From an uncultured Oscillibacter sp. (GTDB taxonomy: Bacteria; Bacillota; Clostridia; Oscillospirales; Oscillospiraceae), in NCBI GenBank assembly GCA_910588175.1, contig CAJUQQ010000004.1, positions 12,251-76,250 on the forward strand: DNA of 64,000 bases, written 5' to 3'. Position numbers and translations under genes: made by a program. The notes under the pieces were generated by a model. It saw nothing but the letters and a program-made list of their open reading frames with translations. It ran no database searches and had not been told where the DNA came from. Below, piece by piece: positions 57,488-64,000 of this stretch (position 1 is its first letter; each line of letters starts with the position of its first letter).

Positions 57488-60400
57488 ATGAAACGCAAGA
57501 CCATGGACGGCAACGAGGCCGCCGCCTACGCCAGCTATGCCTTCACCGAGGTCGCGACGATCTATCCCATCACACCCTCCAGCCCCATGGCGGAGCACGT
57601 GGACACCTGGGCCGCCAACGGAATGAAAAACATCTTCGGCCAGAGCGTGCGCCTCATGGAGATGCAGAGCGAGGCCGGGGCCTGCGGGGCCATGCACGGC
57701 TCGCTGGAGGCCGGAGCCCTCACCACCAGCTACACCGCCAGCCAGGGCCTCATGCTGATGGTGCCGCCCCTGTACCGGATCTCGGGCCAGCTTCTCCCCG
57801 GCGTTATCCACGTAGCCGCCCGGACCGTGGGCACCAGCGCCTTCTCCATCTTCGGCGACCACTCCGACGTGATGGCCTGCCGCCAGACGGGCTTCGCCCA
57901 GCTGGCCTCCTCCTGCGTGCAGGAGTGCATGGATTTGGCCGCCGTGGCCCACCTCTGCGCCATCCAGTCCCGGGTGCCCTTCATGCACTTCTTCGACGGC
58001 TTCCGCACCAGCCACGAGATTCAGAAGATCGACGTTCTGGATTACGGCGACCTGGCGAACATGGTGGACCGGGAGGCCCTGGCCCGCTTCCGGGCCAACG
58101 CCCTGAACAGCGAGCACCCCCTCATGCGCTCCACCGTCATCAACCCGGACACGGCCTTCCAGCTCCGGGAGGCGGTGAACCCCTACTACGACGCCGTGCC
58201 CGGCATTGTAGAGGACTACCTGTCCCGGATGTCCGCCCTGACGGGCCGGGATTACCGGCTCTTCAACTACTACGGCGATCCGGAGGCGGAGCAGGTGGTG
58301 GTCGCTATGGGCAGCGTCTCCGGCTGTCTCCAGGAGGTGGTCCGGTATCTCAACGAGCAGGGCCGCAGGGTGGGCTTCCTCCAGGTCCGGCTGTACCGGC
58401 CCTTCAGCGCCAAGCACTTCCTGGCCGCTTTGCCGGAGAGCTGCCGGCGGCTGACCGTTCTGGACCGGACCAAGGAGCCCGGCGCGGGAGGCGAGCCCCT
58501 TTATAAGGATGTCTGCTCCGTTCTCCAGCAGGGAAACCGTCCGGTTCAAGTTCTGGGCGGGCGCTACGGTCTCTCCAGCAAGGACACCACCCCCGCCCAG
58601 ATGATTGCCGTTTACGACAATATGGCCGGGGAGCAAAAGGACCGCTTCACCGTGGGCATCACCGACGATGTGACGTTCCACTCCCTGCCCGTGGGGGAGA
58701 ACGTGGTCACCGCCGGCGGCCAAACCATCAGCTGTAAGTTCTGGGGCCTGGGGTCCGACGGCACCGTGGGGGCCAACAAAAACTCCATCAAGATCATCGG
58801 GGACAACACGGACCAATATGTCCAGGCCTACTTTGAGTACGACACGAAAAAGTCCGGCGGCGTGACAAAGAGCCACCTCCGCTTCGGCCATACGCCCATC
58901 CTGTCCACCTACTACGTCACCATGGCGGACTTTATCGCCTGCCACAACCAAAGCTACATCGCCAAATACGACATCGTAAACGAGCTCAAGGAGGGCGGCG
59001 CCTTCCTCCTGAACTGCAACTGGTCCGACGCGGATTTGGAAGTCCGCCTCCCCAACAAGGTCAAGCGCCTTTTGGCGGAGCGAAAGGCCAGGTTCTATAC
59101 CATTGACGCCAACGCCGCCGCCGAGGCCATCGGCCTGGGGAACCGGACCAACAGCGTCCTCCAGGCCGCCTTCTTCCAGCTCAGCGGGGTCCTGCCGGTG
59201 GACCAGGCGGTGGACTACATGAAGGCCGCCATCCAGAAAACATACGGCCGCAAGGGCGACAAGGTGGTCCAGATGAACTGCGCCGCCGTAGACGCGGGAC
59301 TGGCGGGCCTCCACGAAATCACGGTCCCCGCCGCCTGGGCAAATCTCCCCGACGAGCCGGAAGCGGCGGACACCGCCTCTCCCTGGTATGTCCGCACGGT
59401 CATGCGGGCCGTCAACGCTCAGAAGGGCGACAGCCTCCCCGTCAGCGCCTTTCGGGACGCGGCGGACGGCAGCGTCCCCATGTCCACGTCCAAGTATGAG
59501 AAGCGGGGCTTTGCCTCCCATGTGGCCAGCTGGCTCCCGGAAAACTGCGTCGGCTGCAACCTCTGCTCCCTCATGTGCCCCCACGCCGCCATCCGGCCCT
59601 TCCTTTTAAATGAGGAGGAGGTCCAGAAGGCCCCCGCGGGCTACGTGACCAGGGAGGCCAAGGGCAGGGGCTTCGAGGGTCTCCGCTTCCGCATCCAGGC
59701 AGACCCCCTGGACTGCACCGGCTGCGGCACCTGCGCCGCCGCCTGTATTGCCAAGGAAAAGGCCATCGTCATGCGTCCCATTGAGGAGGAGATGCCCCAA
59801 CAGCTGTGCTGGGACTACAGCCTCACCCTCTCCCCCAAGGAAAACCCCATGAACAAGTTCACCGTCAAGGGCAGTCAGTATGAGCAGCCCCTACTGGAGT
59901 TTTCCGGGGCCTGCGCGGGCTGCGGTGAGACGCCCTACATGAAGCTCCTCACCCAGCTTTTCGGCGAGCGGATGGTGGTTGCCAACGCCACGGGCTGTAC
60001 GCAGGCCTGGGGATTCAGCGTTCCCAGCTATCCCTACACCACCAAGCCCAACGGCCGGGGCCCGGCCCTGTCCAACTCCCTCTTTGAGAACAACGCCGAA
60101 TACTCCCTGGGCATGGTCCTCAGCGTCCGCCAGCAGCGGCTCCGCCTCCAGCGGGAGGTCCAAGAGCTGCTGGAGGAAACGAAGGACGAGACCCTGAAAG
60201 CCGCTCTCTCCGCCTGGCTGGAGGGCTTCGAGGACAAAGAGCGGACCATCGCCCTCAGCGACGCGGTGATGGCCGCTCTGAACGCCAGCCCCGAGACCGG
60301 GGAGAAAATCGAGGCCGTCCGCAAGGCCCGGGACCAGCTGGTGAAAAAGAGCATGTGGATGTACGGCGGCGACGGCTGGGCCTATGACATCGGCTACGGC

Positions 60401-61054
60401 GGGTTGGACCACGTACTGGCCTCCGGGGAGGACGTGAACATCCTGGTGGTGGACACGGAGGTCTACTCCAACACCGGCGGCCAGTCCTCCAAGGCCACGC
60501 CCTTCGGCGCGGTGGCCCAGTTCGCCGCCGCGGGCAAGCGGACGGAGAAAAAGGACCTGGGGATGCTGGCCACCCAGTACCAGAACGTGTATGTTGCATC
60601 CGTCGCCCTGGGGGCGGACCCCGCCCAGTACATCAAGGCCCTCCGGGAAGCGGAGGCCCACGACGGGCCCTCCCTCATCGTGGCCTACGCCCCCTGCATC
60701 AACCACGGCATTGTCAAAGGCATGGCCTGGGCTCAGGAGGAGGCCAAACTGGCCGTCCGGAGCGGTTATTGGGTCCTCTACCGCTACGATCCCAAGCTGA
60801 AAGCCCAGGGCAAAAATCCCTTCACGCTGGACTTCAAAGAGCCTCGCTACGATCTCCGGGAGTTCTTCATGGGAGAGGTCCGGTTCAACTCCCTGCAAAG
60901 GACCTTCCCCGAGGCGGCGGAGGCCCTGCTGGTGGAGGCCCGGAACCAGTGCCGGAACCGCTGGGCCCGGTACACCCACCTGGCGGCCCAGGACTACTCC
61001 CGTCTGCTGGATGTGCTGGAGGATTATCCGATACACGATCAGGAAAAGGAATAA
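57488..61054 (+). CDS. nifJ: Pyruvate:ferredoxin (flavodoxin) oxidoreductase
   Basis: This single-chain enzyme oxidises pyruvate with CoA to acetyl-CoA and CO2 and reduces ferredoxin, a central step of anaerobic fermentation. The 1188-residue protein has AAGGGGG before the ATG. It contains the N-terminal domain with ATIYPITPSSPMAEHVDTWA near residue 20, the gamma domain (about 420-620, GQTISCKFWGLGSDGTVGAN), a ferredoxin domain with CVGCNLCSLMCPHAA near 690 and CTGCGTCAAACIAKEKAI near 743, and the TPP domain with GCGETPYMKLL, GDGWAYDIGYGGLDHVLASG and DTEVYSNTGGQSSKATPFGA near 990. All clusters and TPP residues appear intact. It is monocistronic. Confidence 0.97.
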   Translation: MKRKTMDGNEAAAYASYAFTEVATIYPITPSSPMAEHVDTWAANGMKNIFGQSVRLMEMQSEAGACGAMHGSLEAGALTTSYTASQGLMLMVPPLYRISGQLLPGVIHVAARTVGTSAFSIFGDHSDVMACRQTGFAQLASSCVQECMDLAAVAHLCAIQSRVPFMHFFDGFRTSHEIQKIDVLDYGDLANMVDREALARFRANALNSEHPLMRSTVINPDTAFQLREAVNPYYDAVPGIVEDYLSRMSALTGRDYRLFNYYGDPEAEQVVVAMGSVSGCLQEVVRYLNEQGRRVGFLQVRLYRPFSAKHFLAALPESCRRLTVLDRTKEPGAGGEPLYKDVCSVLQQGNRPVQVLGGRYGLSSKDTTPAQMIAVYDNMAGEQKDRFTVGITDDVTFHSLPVGENVVTAGGQTISCKFWGLGSDGTVGANKNSIKIIGDNTDQYVQAYFEYDTKKSGGVTKSHLRFGHTPILSTYYVTMADFIACHNQSYIAKYDIVNELKEGGAFLLNCNWSDADLEVRLPNKVKRLLAERKARFYTIDANAAAEAIGLGNRTNSVLQAAFFQLSGVLPVDQAVDYMKAAIQKTYGRKGDKVVQMNCAAVDAGLAGLHEITVPAAWANLPDEPEAADTASPWYVRTVMRAVNAQKGDSLPVSAFRDAADGSVPMSTSKYEKRGFASHVASWLPENCVGCNLCSLMCPHAAIRPFLLNEEEVQKAPAGYVTREAKGRGFEGLRFRIQADPLDCTGCGTCAAACIAKEKAIVMRPIEEEMPQQLCWDYSLTLSPKENPMNKFTVKGSQYEQPLLEFSGACAGCGETPYMKLLTQLFGERMVVANATGCTQAWGFSVPSYPYTTKPNGRGPALSNSLFENNAEYSLGMVLSVRQQRLRLQREVQELLEETKDETLKAALSAWLEGFEDKERTIALSDAVMAALNASPETGEKIEAVRKARDQLVKKSMWMYGGDGWAYDIGYGGLDHVLASGEDVNILVVDTEVYSNTGGQSSKATPFGAVAQFAAAGKRTEKKDLGMLATQYQNVYVASVALGADPAQYIKALREAEAHDGPSLIVAYAPCINHGIVKGMAWAQEEAKLAVRSGYWVLYRYDPKLKAQGKNPFTLDFKEPRYDLREFFMGEVRFNSLQRTFPEAAEALLVEARNQCRNRWARYTHLAAQDYSRLLDVLEDYPIHDQEKE

Positions 61055-61072
61055 ACGCCGGTCATCCCATCG

Positions 61073-61110
61073 CGCCTCTCCGTGCCTTAGGGCACGGAGA
61101 GGCGTTTTTT
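61073..61110 (+). terminator. Terminator after nifJ
   Basis: CGCCTCTCCGTGCC (61073-61086) pairs with GGCACGGAGAGGCG (61091-61104), followed by a run of T residues. The T-run directly adjoins the -35 box of the next promoter. Confidence 0.92.
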
Positions 61111-61137
61111 GACACCGCTGCAAATCCGGCGTACAAT
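61109..61137 (+). promoter_or_regulatory. Sigma-A promoter for the ECF sigma factor operon
   Basis: TTGACA (61109-61114) and TACAAT (61132-61137) with a 17-base spacer, about 85 bases before the sigma factor start. It resembles the housekeeping consensus rather than an ECF-type promoter. Confidence 0.7.
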
Positions 61138-61221
61138 GAAATCCAAAAAACTTTTCACCATCGCGTCACGTTTTACCCCGCCGGAGCGTTTAAGAGTACA
61201 GAGACGAGAGGAGGCGGCAAG

Positions 61222-61734
61222 ATGCTGGTATACCTGCAAGCCATCGACGACCCCGAGGACCGGACGCGGTTTGAGGCGATGTACAGCGCCTATCGGGGGC
61301 TGATGTTCCACGCGGCCAACCGAATCCTGCAAAATCCCCAGGACGCGGAGGACGCCGTGCATCTGGCCTTCCTCAGTCTCGCGAACCACCGCCTTCCTCC
61401 GGAGCTGGGGCCCCAGGCCCGGCACCTGGCCGCCGTGACGGCGGAGCGGAAGGCCATTGACCTCTACCGGGCCCGGAAACGGCGGCCGGAGACAGAGCTG
61501 GAGGAGAATCTCCCCGGCTGTGCTCCCCCGCCCTCCGACGGGACCCTGGCGGGAGCCATGGCGGCCCTGCCTCCCCGGTACCGGGAGGCGCTGCTGCTGA
61601 AGTACTACAACGGCTATTCCGCCGCCGAAATTGGGGAGCTCCTGGGGACCACGGCGGCAAATGTGCGCCAGATTCTCGCCAGGGCCAAGCGCAAGCTGGC
61701 GGAGGAGCTGGCGGAAAGGGGGGAAATCGTTTGA
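61222..61734 (+). CDS. ECF-type RNA polymerase sigma factor
   Basis: A 170-residue sigma-70 family protein starting MLVYLQAIDDPEDRTRFEAM at ATG 61222, with GGAGG upstream. Region 2 covers about residues 15-60 (MYSAYRGLMFHAANRILQNP then DAEDAVHLAFLSLANH). Region 4 covers about 112-160 (ALPPRYREALLLKYYNGYSA then EIGELLGTTAANVRQILARA). There is a short linker and no region 1 or 3, as in ECF factors. Its stop overlaps the start of the next gene, a DUF4367 membrane protein that probably regulates it. The target regulon is unknown; the two downstream genes are likely members. Confidence 0.92.
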   Translation: MLVYLQAIDDPEDRTRFEAMYSAYRGLMFHAANRILQNPQDAEDAVHLAFLSLANHRLPPELGPQARHLAAVTAERKAIDLYRARKRRPETELEENLPGCAPPPSDGTLAGAMAALPPRYREALLLKYYNGYSAAEIGELLGTTAANVRQILARAKRKLAEELAERGEIV

Positions 61735-62396
61735 ACATCACCGACGAGATGCTGTACGCCGCGGCCCCGGAGGCGGCGGAGCGCTGGCTGGATACCCTCC
61801 CCAAGCGGGAGGACTGCGGGCACAACTTTTCCCTGACCTTTGAGGCGTCCATGGCCGCCCTGCTGCGGCGGCGAAGAAAGCGGCGCTGGAAAACCCTGGC
61901 CCTGCTGGCGGCGGTCATCGCGGCTTTGGGGGCCCTGCTGGCCTCCGGCGCGGTGGCCGAACGGCCCGACAATTACCGGGTCTACGCCGCTCAGGAGGAC
62001 GGTCTGGTCAGCTACTCCGCCCGGCCCAAGGACACGGGCGTGGACCTGCCCTTCCGCCCCCTGACCCCCGGCTGGATTCCGGAGGGCTTTGTCCGGGACC
62101 CGGACAAAACCAAGGCCACAGGGCACGCCGTCTTTTCCTACCACTCCCAGGAGGACCCGGACAATCTCTACTTCTATATAGACCAGTGGCATGGCCAGGA
62201 GCAAAACGGCCTCTTCGCAGGAAATTTTATCCTGGAGGACGTGGAGGTGGACGGGGAGGAAGCGATCCTCATCTACAACCCGGACACCTCCCTGTCCCGC
62301 CTCCTGTGGACCCAGGGGGCCGACGTGTTCCTGCTCAGCGCCAAGGGTCTGGAGCGGGAAGACCTGTTTCAGATCGCGGAAAATATGAAATGGTAA
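61731..62396 (+). CDS. DUF4367 membrane protein, probable anti-sigma or sensor partner
   Basis: A 221-residue protein starting at TTG 61731 (MNITDEMLYAAAPEAAERWL), which overlaps the sigma factor stop by four bases. A cytosolic domain of about 52 residues with a basic end (RRRRKRRWK) precedes one membrane helix (about 54-75, LALLAAVIAALGALLASGAV). The extracellular part is a DUF4367 domain: FRPLTPGWIPEGFVRD, then LYFYIDQWHGQ, EEAILIYN, SLSRLLWTQGADVFLLSAKG and EDLFQIAENMKW. Coupled genes of this shape next to clostridial ECF factors usually act as anti-sigma factors, although no zinc anti-sigma motif is visible. Confidence 0.85.
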   Translation: MNITDEMLYAAAPEAAERWLDTLPKREDCGHNFSLTFEASMAALLRRRRKRRWKTLALLAAVIAALGALLASGAVAERPDNYRVYAAQEDGLVSYSARPKDTGVDLPFRPLTPGWIPEGFVRDPDKTKATGHAVFSYHSQEDPDNLYFYIDQWHGQEQNGLFAGNFILEDVEVDGEEAILIYNPDTSLSRLLWTQGADVFLLSAKGLEREDLFQIAENMKW

Positions 62397-62409
62397 AGGA
62401 GAATCCATC

Positions 62410-63465
62410 ATGCGGCACGGCAAACGAGAAATGAGAAAGAACTATACGCCCTTTGTAGCGGGCATGGTCACCATGGTCCTGCTGATCGGGCTGATTTCCG
62501 CCTCCCTGGCGGCCAATACGGACTCCGGCCCCCAGCCCTCCGGCGGCGTGGAGCCCGCCCAGATCGGCGTGGGCATGTTCCTGAAACAGCAGATCGCCCC
62601 CGGCGAGACCCTGACCACTGAGAAGGGCGGAAAGGCCCCCAAGGTCCTGGCCTATGCCGACAGTAAAGGGGAAACCCATTACTACATTGAGGCCACCGCC
62701 GTGGCGGAGCTCTTCGACGTGACCAACGGCGTGAACTTCCATGAAGATGCCAACCAGCTGGAGTTCGGGGCCAAGGGCCGGGAACTCCGTGATAAAGAGG
62801 GGAAGCCCACCGGAGAACAGGATTGGAGACCGCTTTACGCCTCCGCCCAGCGGCATGACTTTAATCTCTATGGCTCCACCGAAGTGGGCAGCGACGGCAA
62901 GGCGGACCCCAACTCCTTGGTAATCACCAGCGAGGGCTTCCCTATAACCGGTAGCAGCGGAGCCTCTTCCAGTATGCACTCCAACGGTCAGGGATCCAAT
63001 CCTGATCCGGAGCTCCAGATGGAGCAGTGGGCCCGTCAGAAGAGCCTCCTGAAGGAAAAGCCCGAGTACGGCCAGACCTTCGGCATGTACACCGAGGTGG
63101 ATCCGGCGGAGATGAACCTGGGCAGTATCTCCGGACGGTCCATGGACGGGCAGGAGTTTAAGGACGAGTATGAGATCGAGCACACCTTCGCCTTCACAGG
63201 CCTGCTGGGCAAATACGCCGCCGTCACCATAGAGAACACCGGTGAGTCGGAAGCCCGAATTAATATCGAACGCCTCCATACGGTCGGCGCAGGCACGGAG
63301 GGCTTTACCGGCATTTATCTCCCGGCGGGGGCAAAGATCACGCGGGCTTTCCGCATCGACGAGAACAAACCCCTGGAGAATCAACTGCGCGTTTGGGTAA
63401 CGCCCCTCGGCCCCGGCGGCGTCAGCGTCAAGCTGACGGCGGAGCAGTACCGCAGCGGCACCTGA
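62410..63465 (+). CDS. Hypothetical exported protein in the ECF sigma operon
   Basis: A 351-residue protein starting MRHGKREMRKNYTPFVAGMV; a Met at residue 8 is an alternative start. A signal-type helix (about residues 14-34, ending SASLAA) is followed by a hydrophilic extracellular protein. Residues 45-130 resemble a copper-amine-oxidase-like or stalk domain (YYIEATAVAELFDVTNGVNF), and 240-350 a beta-sandwich (AFTGLLGKYAAVTIENTGES then GFTGIYLPAGAKITRAFRID). It lies 13 bases after the DUF4367 gene and is probably an output of the sigma factor system at the cell surface. No precise family is recognised. Confidence 0.75.
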   Translation: MRHGKREMRKNYTPFVAGMVTMVLLIGLISASLAANTDSGPQPSGGVEPAQIGVGMFLKQQIAPGETLTTEKGGKAPKVLAYADSKGETHYYIEATAVAELFDVTNGVNFHEDANQLEFGAKGRELRDKEGKPTGEQDWRPLYASAQRHDFNLYGSTEVGSDGKADPNSLVITSEGFPITGSSGASSSMHSNGQGSNPDPELQMEQWARQKSLLKEKPEYGQTFGMYTEVDPAEMNLGSISGRSMDGQEFKDEYEIEHTFAFTGLLGKYAAVTIENTGESEARINIERLHTVGAGTEGFTGIYLPAGAKITRAFRIDENKPLENQLRVWVTPLGPGGVSVKLTAEQYRSGT

Positions 63466-63534
63466 GCGCCTCGTAAAATTTCGAGCAGAACGTATAAATA
63501 TTCAAGCTGAACCTAAAGGTACCACCTTTTCCCC

Positions 63535-63575
63535 TTGCCTTTTTCTGGCGGTTATTGTATAATATTGTCACAATA
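63535..63575 (+). promoter_or_regulatory. Sigma-A promoter with overlapping palindrome upstream of the last gene
   Basis: TTGCCT (63535-63540) and TATAAT (63558-63563) with a 17-base spacer. A perfect 13-bp palindrome, TATTGTCACAATA (63563-63575), covers the expected transcription start and is a good candidate for a repressor site. Confidence 0.7.
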
Positions 63576-63597
63576 ATCACAAAGGGGAGGGAGCCCC

Positions 63598-64000
63598 ATG
63601 AGCGGAAAGCTGGAGGATACCGTGGCCATCAGCCGGGAAATCACCCATGGCTACTACGCTGGGAATTTTGAGCCCTACTTGTCTCGCCTTTGCTCCAAAA
63701 GCGTGTGGCTCGGCACCGGAGGCCGGATTCTGATTGGCGGCGACACCATCCGCTCCCGGCTGGAGGCCGGTGCGGAGCGGAGAACGAAGACCTATCAGGT
63801 TCTTCAAGAGGAGTACACCCCCCTGTCCATCACCTCCCGCTGTCAGGCGGTGATGGGAGAGGTGCGGGCCTGCGTCCCGGACCATCCGGAGGAGGATGTC
63901 GTGACCGCCTCCTACACGTTCCTGTATCAGCTCATCGGCACGGAAACCAAGCTGGTGCTGCTCCACGCCAACTATGAATTCCTCCACCCCTTTTCCCTGA
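63598..64000 (+). CDS. NTF2-like N-terminal domain protein, probable LytTR-type regulator (partial, cut by right edge)
   Basis: The frame starts MSGKLEDTVAISREITHGYY at ATG 63598, with GGGGAGG upstream, and is still open at the window edge after 134 residues. The visible part looks like a SnoaL/NTF2-like sensor fold: GYYAGNFEPYLSRLCSKSVW, LGTGGRILIGGDTIRSRLEA, then strands with LQEEYTPLSI and TASYTFLYQLIGTETKLVLL. In related Clostridia such a domain is fused to a C-terminal LytTR DNA-binding domain, which is why I suggest a regulator. The DNA-binding part is outside the window, so this remains inference. Confidence 0.7.
   Translation, partial: MSGKLEDTVAISREITHGYYAGNFEPYLSRLCSKSVWLGTGGRILIGGDTIRSRLEAGAERRTKTYQVLQEEYTPLSITSRCQAVMGEVRACVPDHPEEDVVTASYTFLYQLIGTETKLVLLHANYEFLHPFSL

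Noticed and set aside
57485..59584. A 699-residue open frame on the minus strand opposite nifJ
   Set aside because: It is fully antisense to a clear, complete nifJ, has a Gly/Val/His-rich composition typical of shadow frames in high-GC DNA, and shows no domain motif.

Overview
The window looks like a piece of chromosome from a high-GC, spore-lineage Clostridia bacterium, most likely Oscillospiraceae (Oscillibacter, Flavonifractor or Dysosmobacter-like). Supporting signs are a clostridial mraZ-to-ftsZ division cluster with spoIVB next to it, pyruvate:ferredoxin oxidoreductase, small CD-type clostridial families and a Firmicutes-type conjugative element. No rRNA or tRNA gene was seen. This identification is inferred from gene content; no database search was run.

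Positions 1 to about 9220 are the right arm of an integrative conjugative element (ICE) that runs off the left edge. It carries type IV secretion genes on the minus strand: a VirB2-like small membrane protein, a VirB6/TrbL-like protein, a large repeat-rich membrane protein and a PrgI-VirB4 fusion ATPase. It also carries two small ICE-associated proteins, a highly ordered array of 11-bp phased CGTAT motifs, and a regulator gene split by an apparent one-base deletion. The element ends inside spoIVB. The sporulation protease gene stops exactly at the GIVQGM part of its catalytic-serine motif, so the catalytic serine and C-terminus are missing here and presumably lie at the other end of the ICE.

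Positions 10300 to 23900 are the division and cell wall cluster, read right to left: mraZ, rsmH, ftsL, a PASTA-type penicillin-binding protein, murE, mraY, ftsW, murG, murA, ftsQ, ftsZ. It has a sigma-A promoter and an MraZ operator at mraZ and a second promoter at ftsZ. murB, murC, murD and murF are absent. murE carries an in-frame insertion made of two 81-bp repeat units. Positions 24100 to 25775 hold rsmD, coaD and a coiled-coil protein in one operon.

Positions 26000 to 32000 (minus strand) hold an ABC importer operon led by a TM1266-family hydrogenase-type regulator. That operon sits behind a promoter, a structured leader of about 150 nt and an intrinsic terminator, which together look like a riboswitch or attenuator of unidentified class. 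Alanine racemase, an acetyltransferase and threonine synthase follow. From 32091 to 38000 come a DHH phosphoesterase, a cation/proton antiporter, a thiol-redox cassette (TlpA-like lipoprotein, CD1871A microprotein, polyferredoxin), carbamate kinase and MntP. From 38030 to 46960 come a DUF4397 repeat protein, a two-component system with an accessory protein, a VanY-like carboxypeptidase, a small orphan gene and a large soluble hybrid histidine kinase.

Positions 46960 to 57330 (minus strand) hold housekeeping genes: rph, rdgB, a 46-residue membrane peptide, yhbY, a nadD-yqeK fusion, an LCP family protein and rsfS in one operon; then smc, a zinc-ribbon membrane protein and ftsY. Positions 57397 to 64000 (plus strand) hold nifJ, an ECF sigma factor with a DUF4367 partner and a secreted protein, and the start of a probable LytTR-type regulator cut by the right edge.
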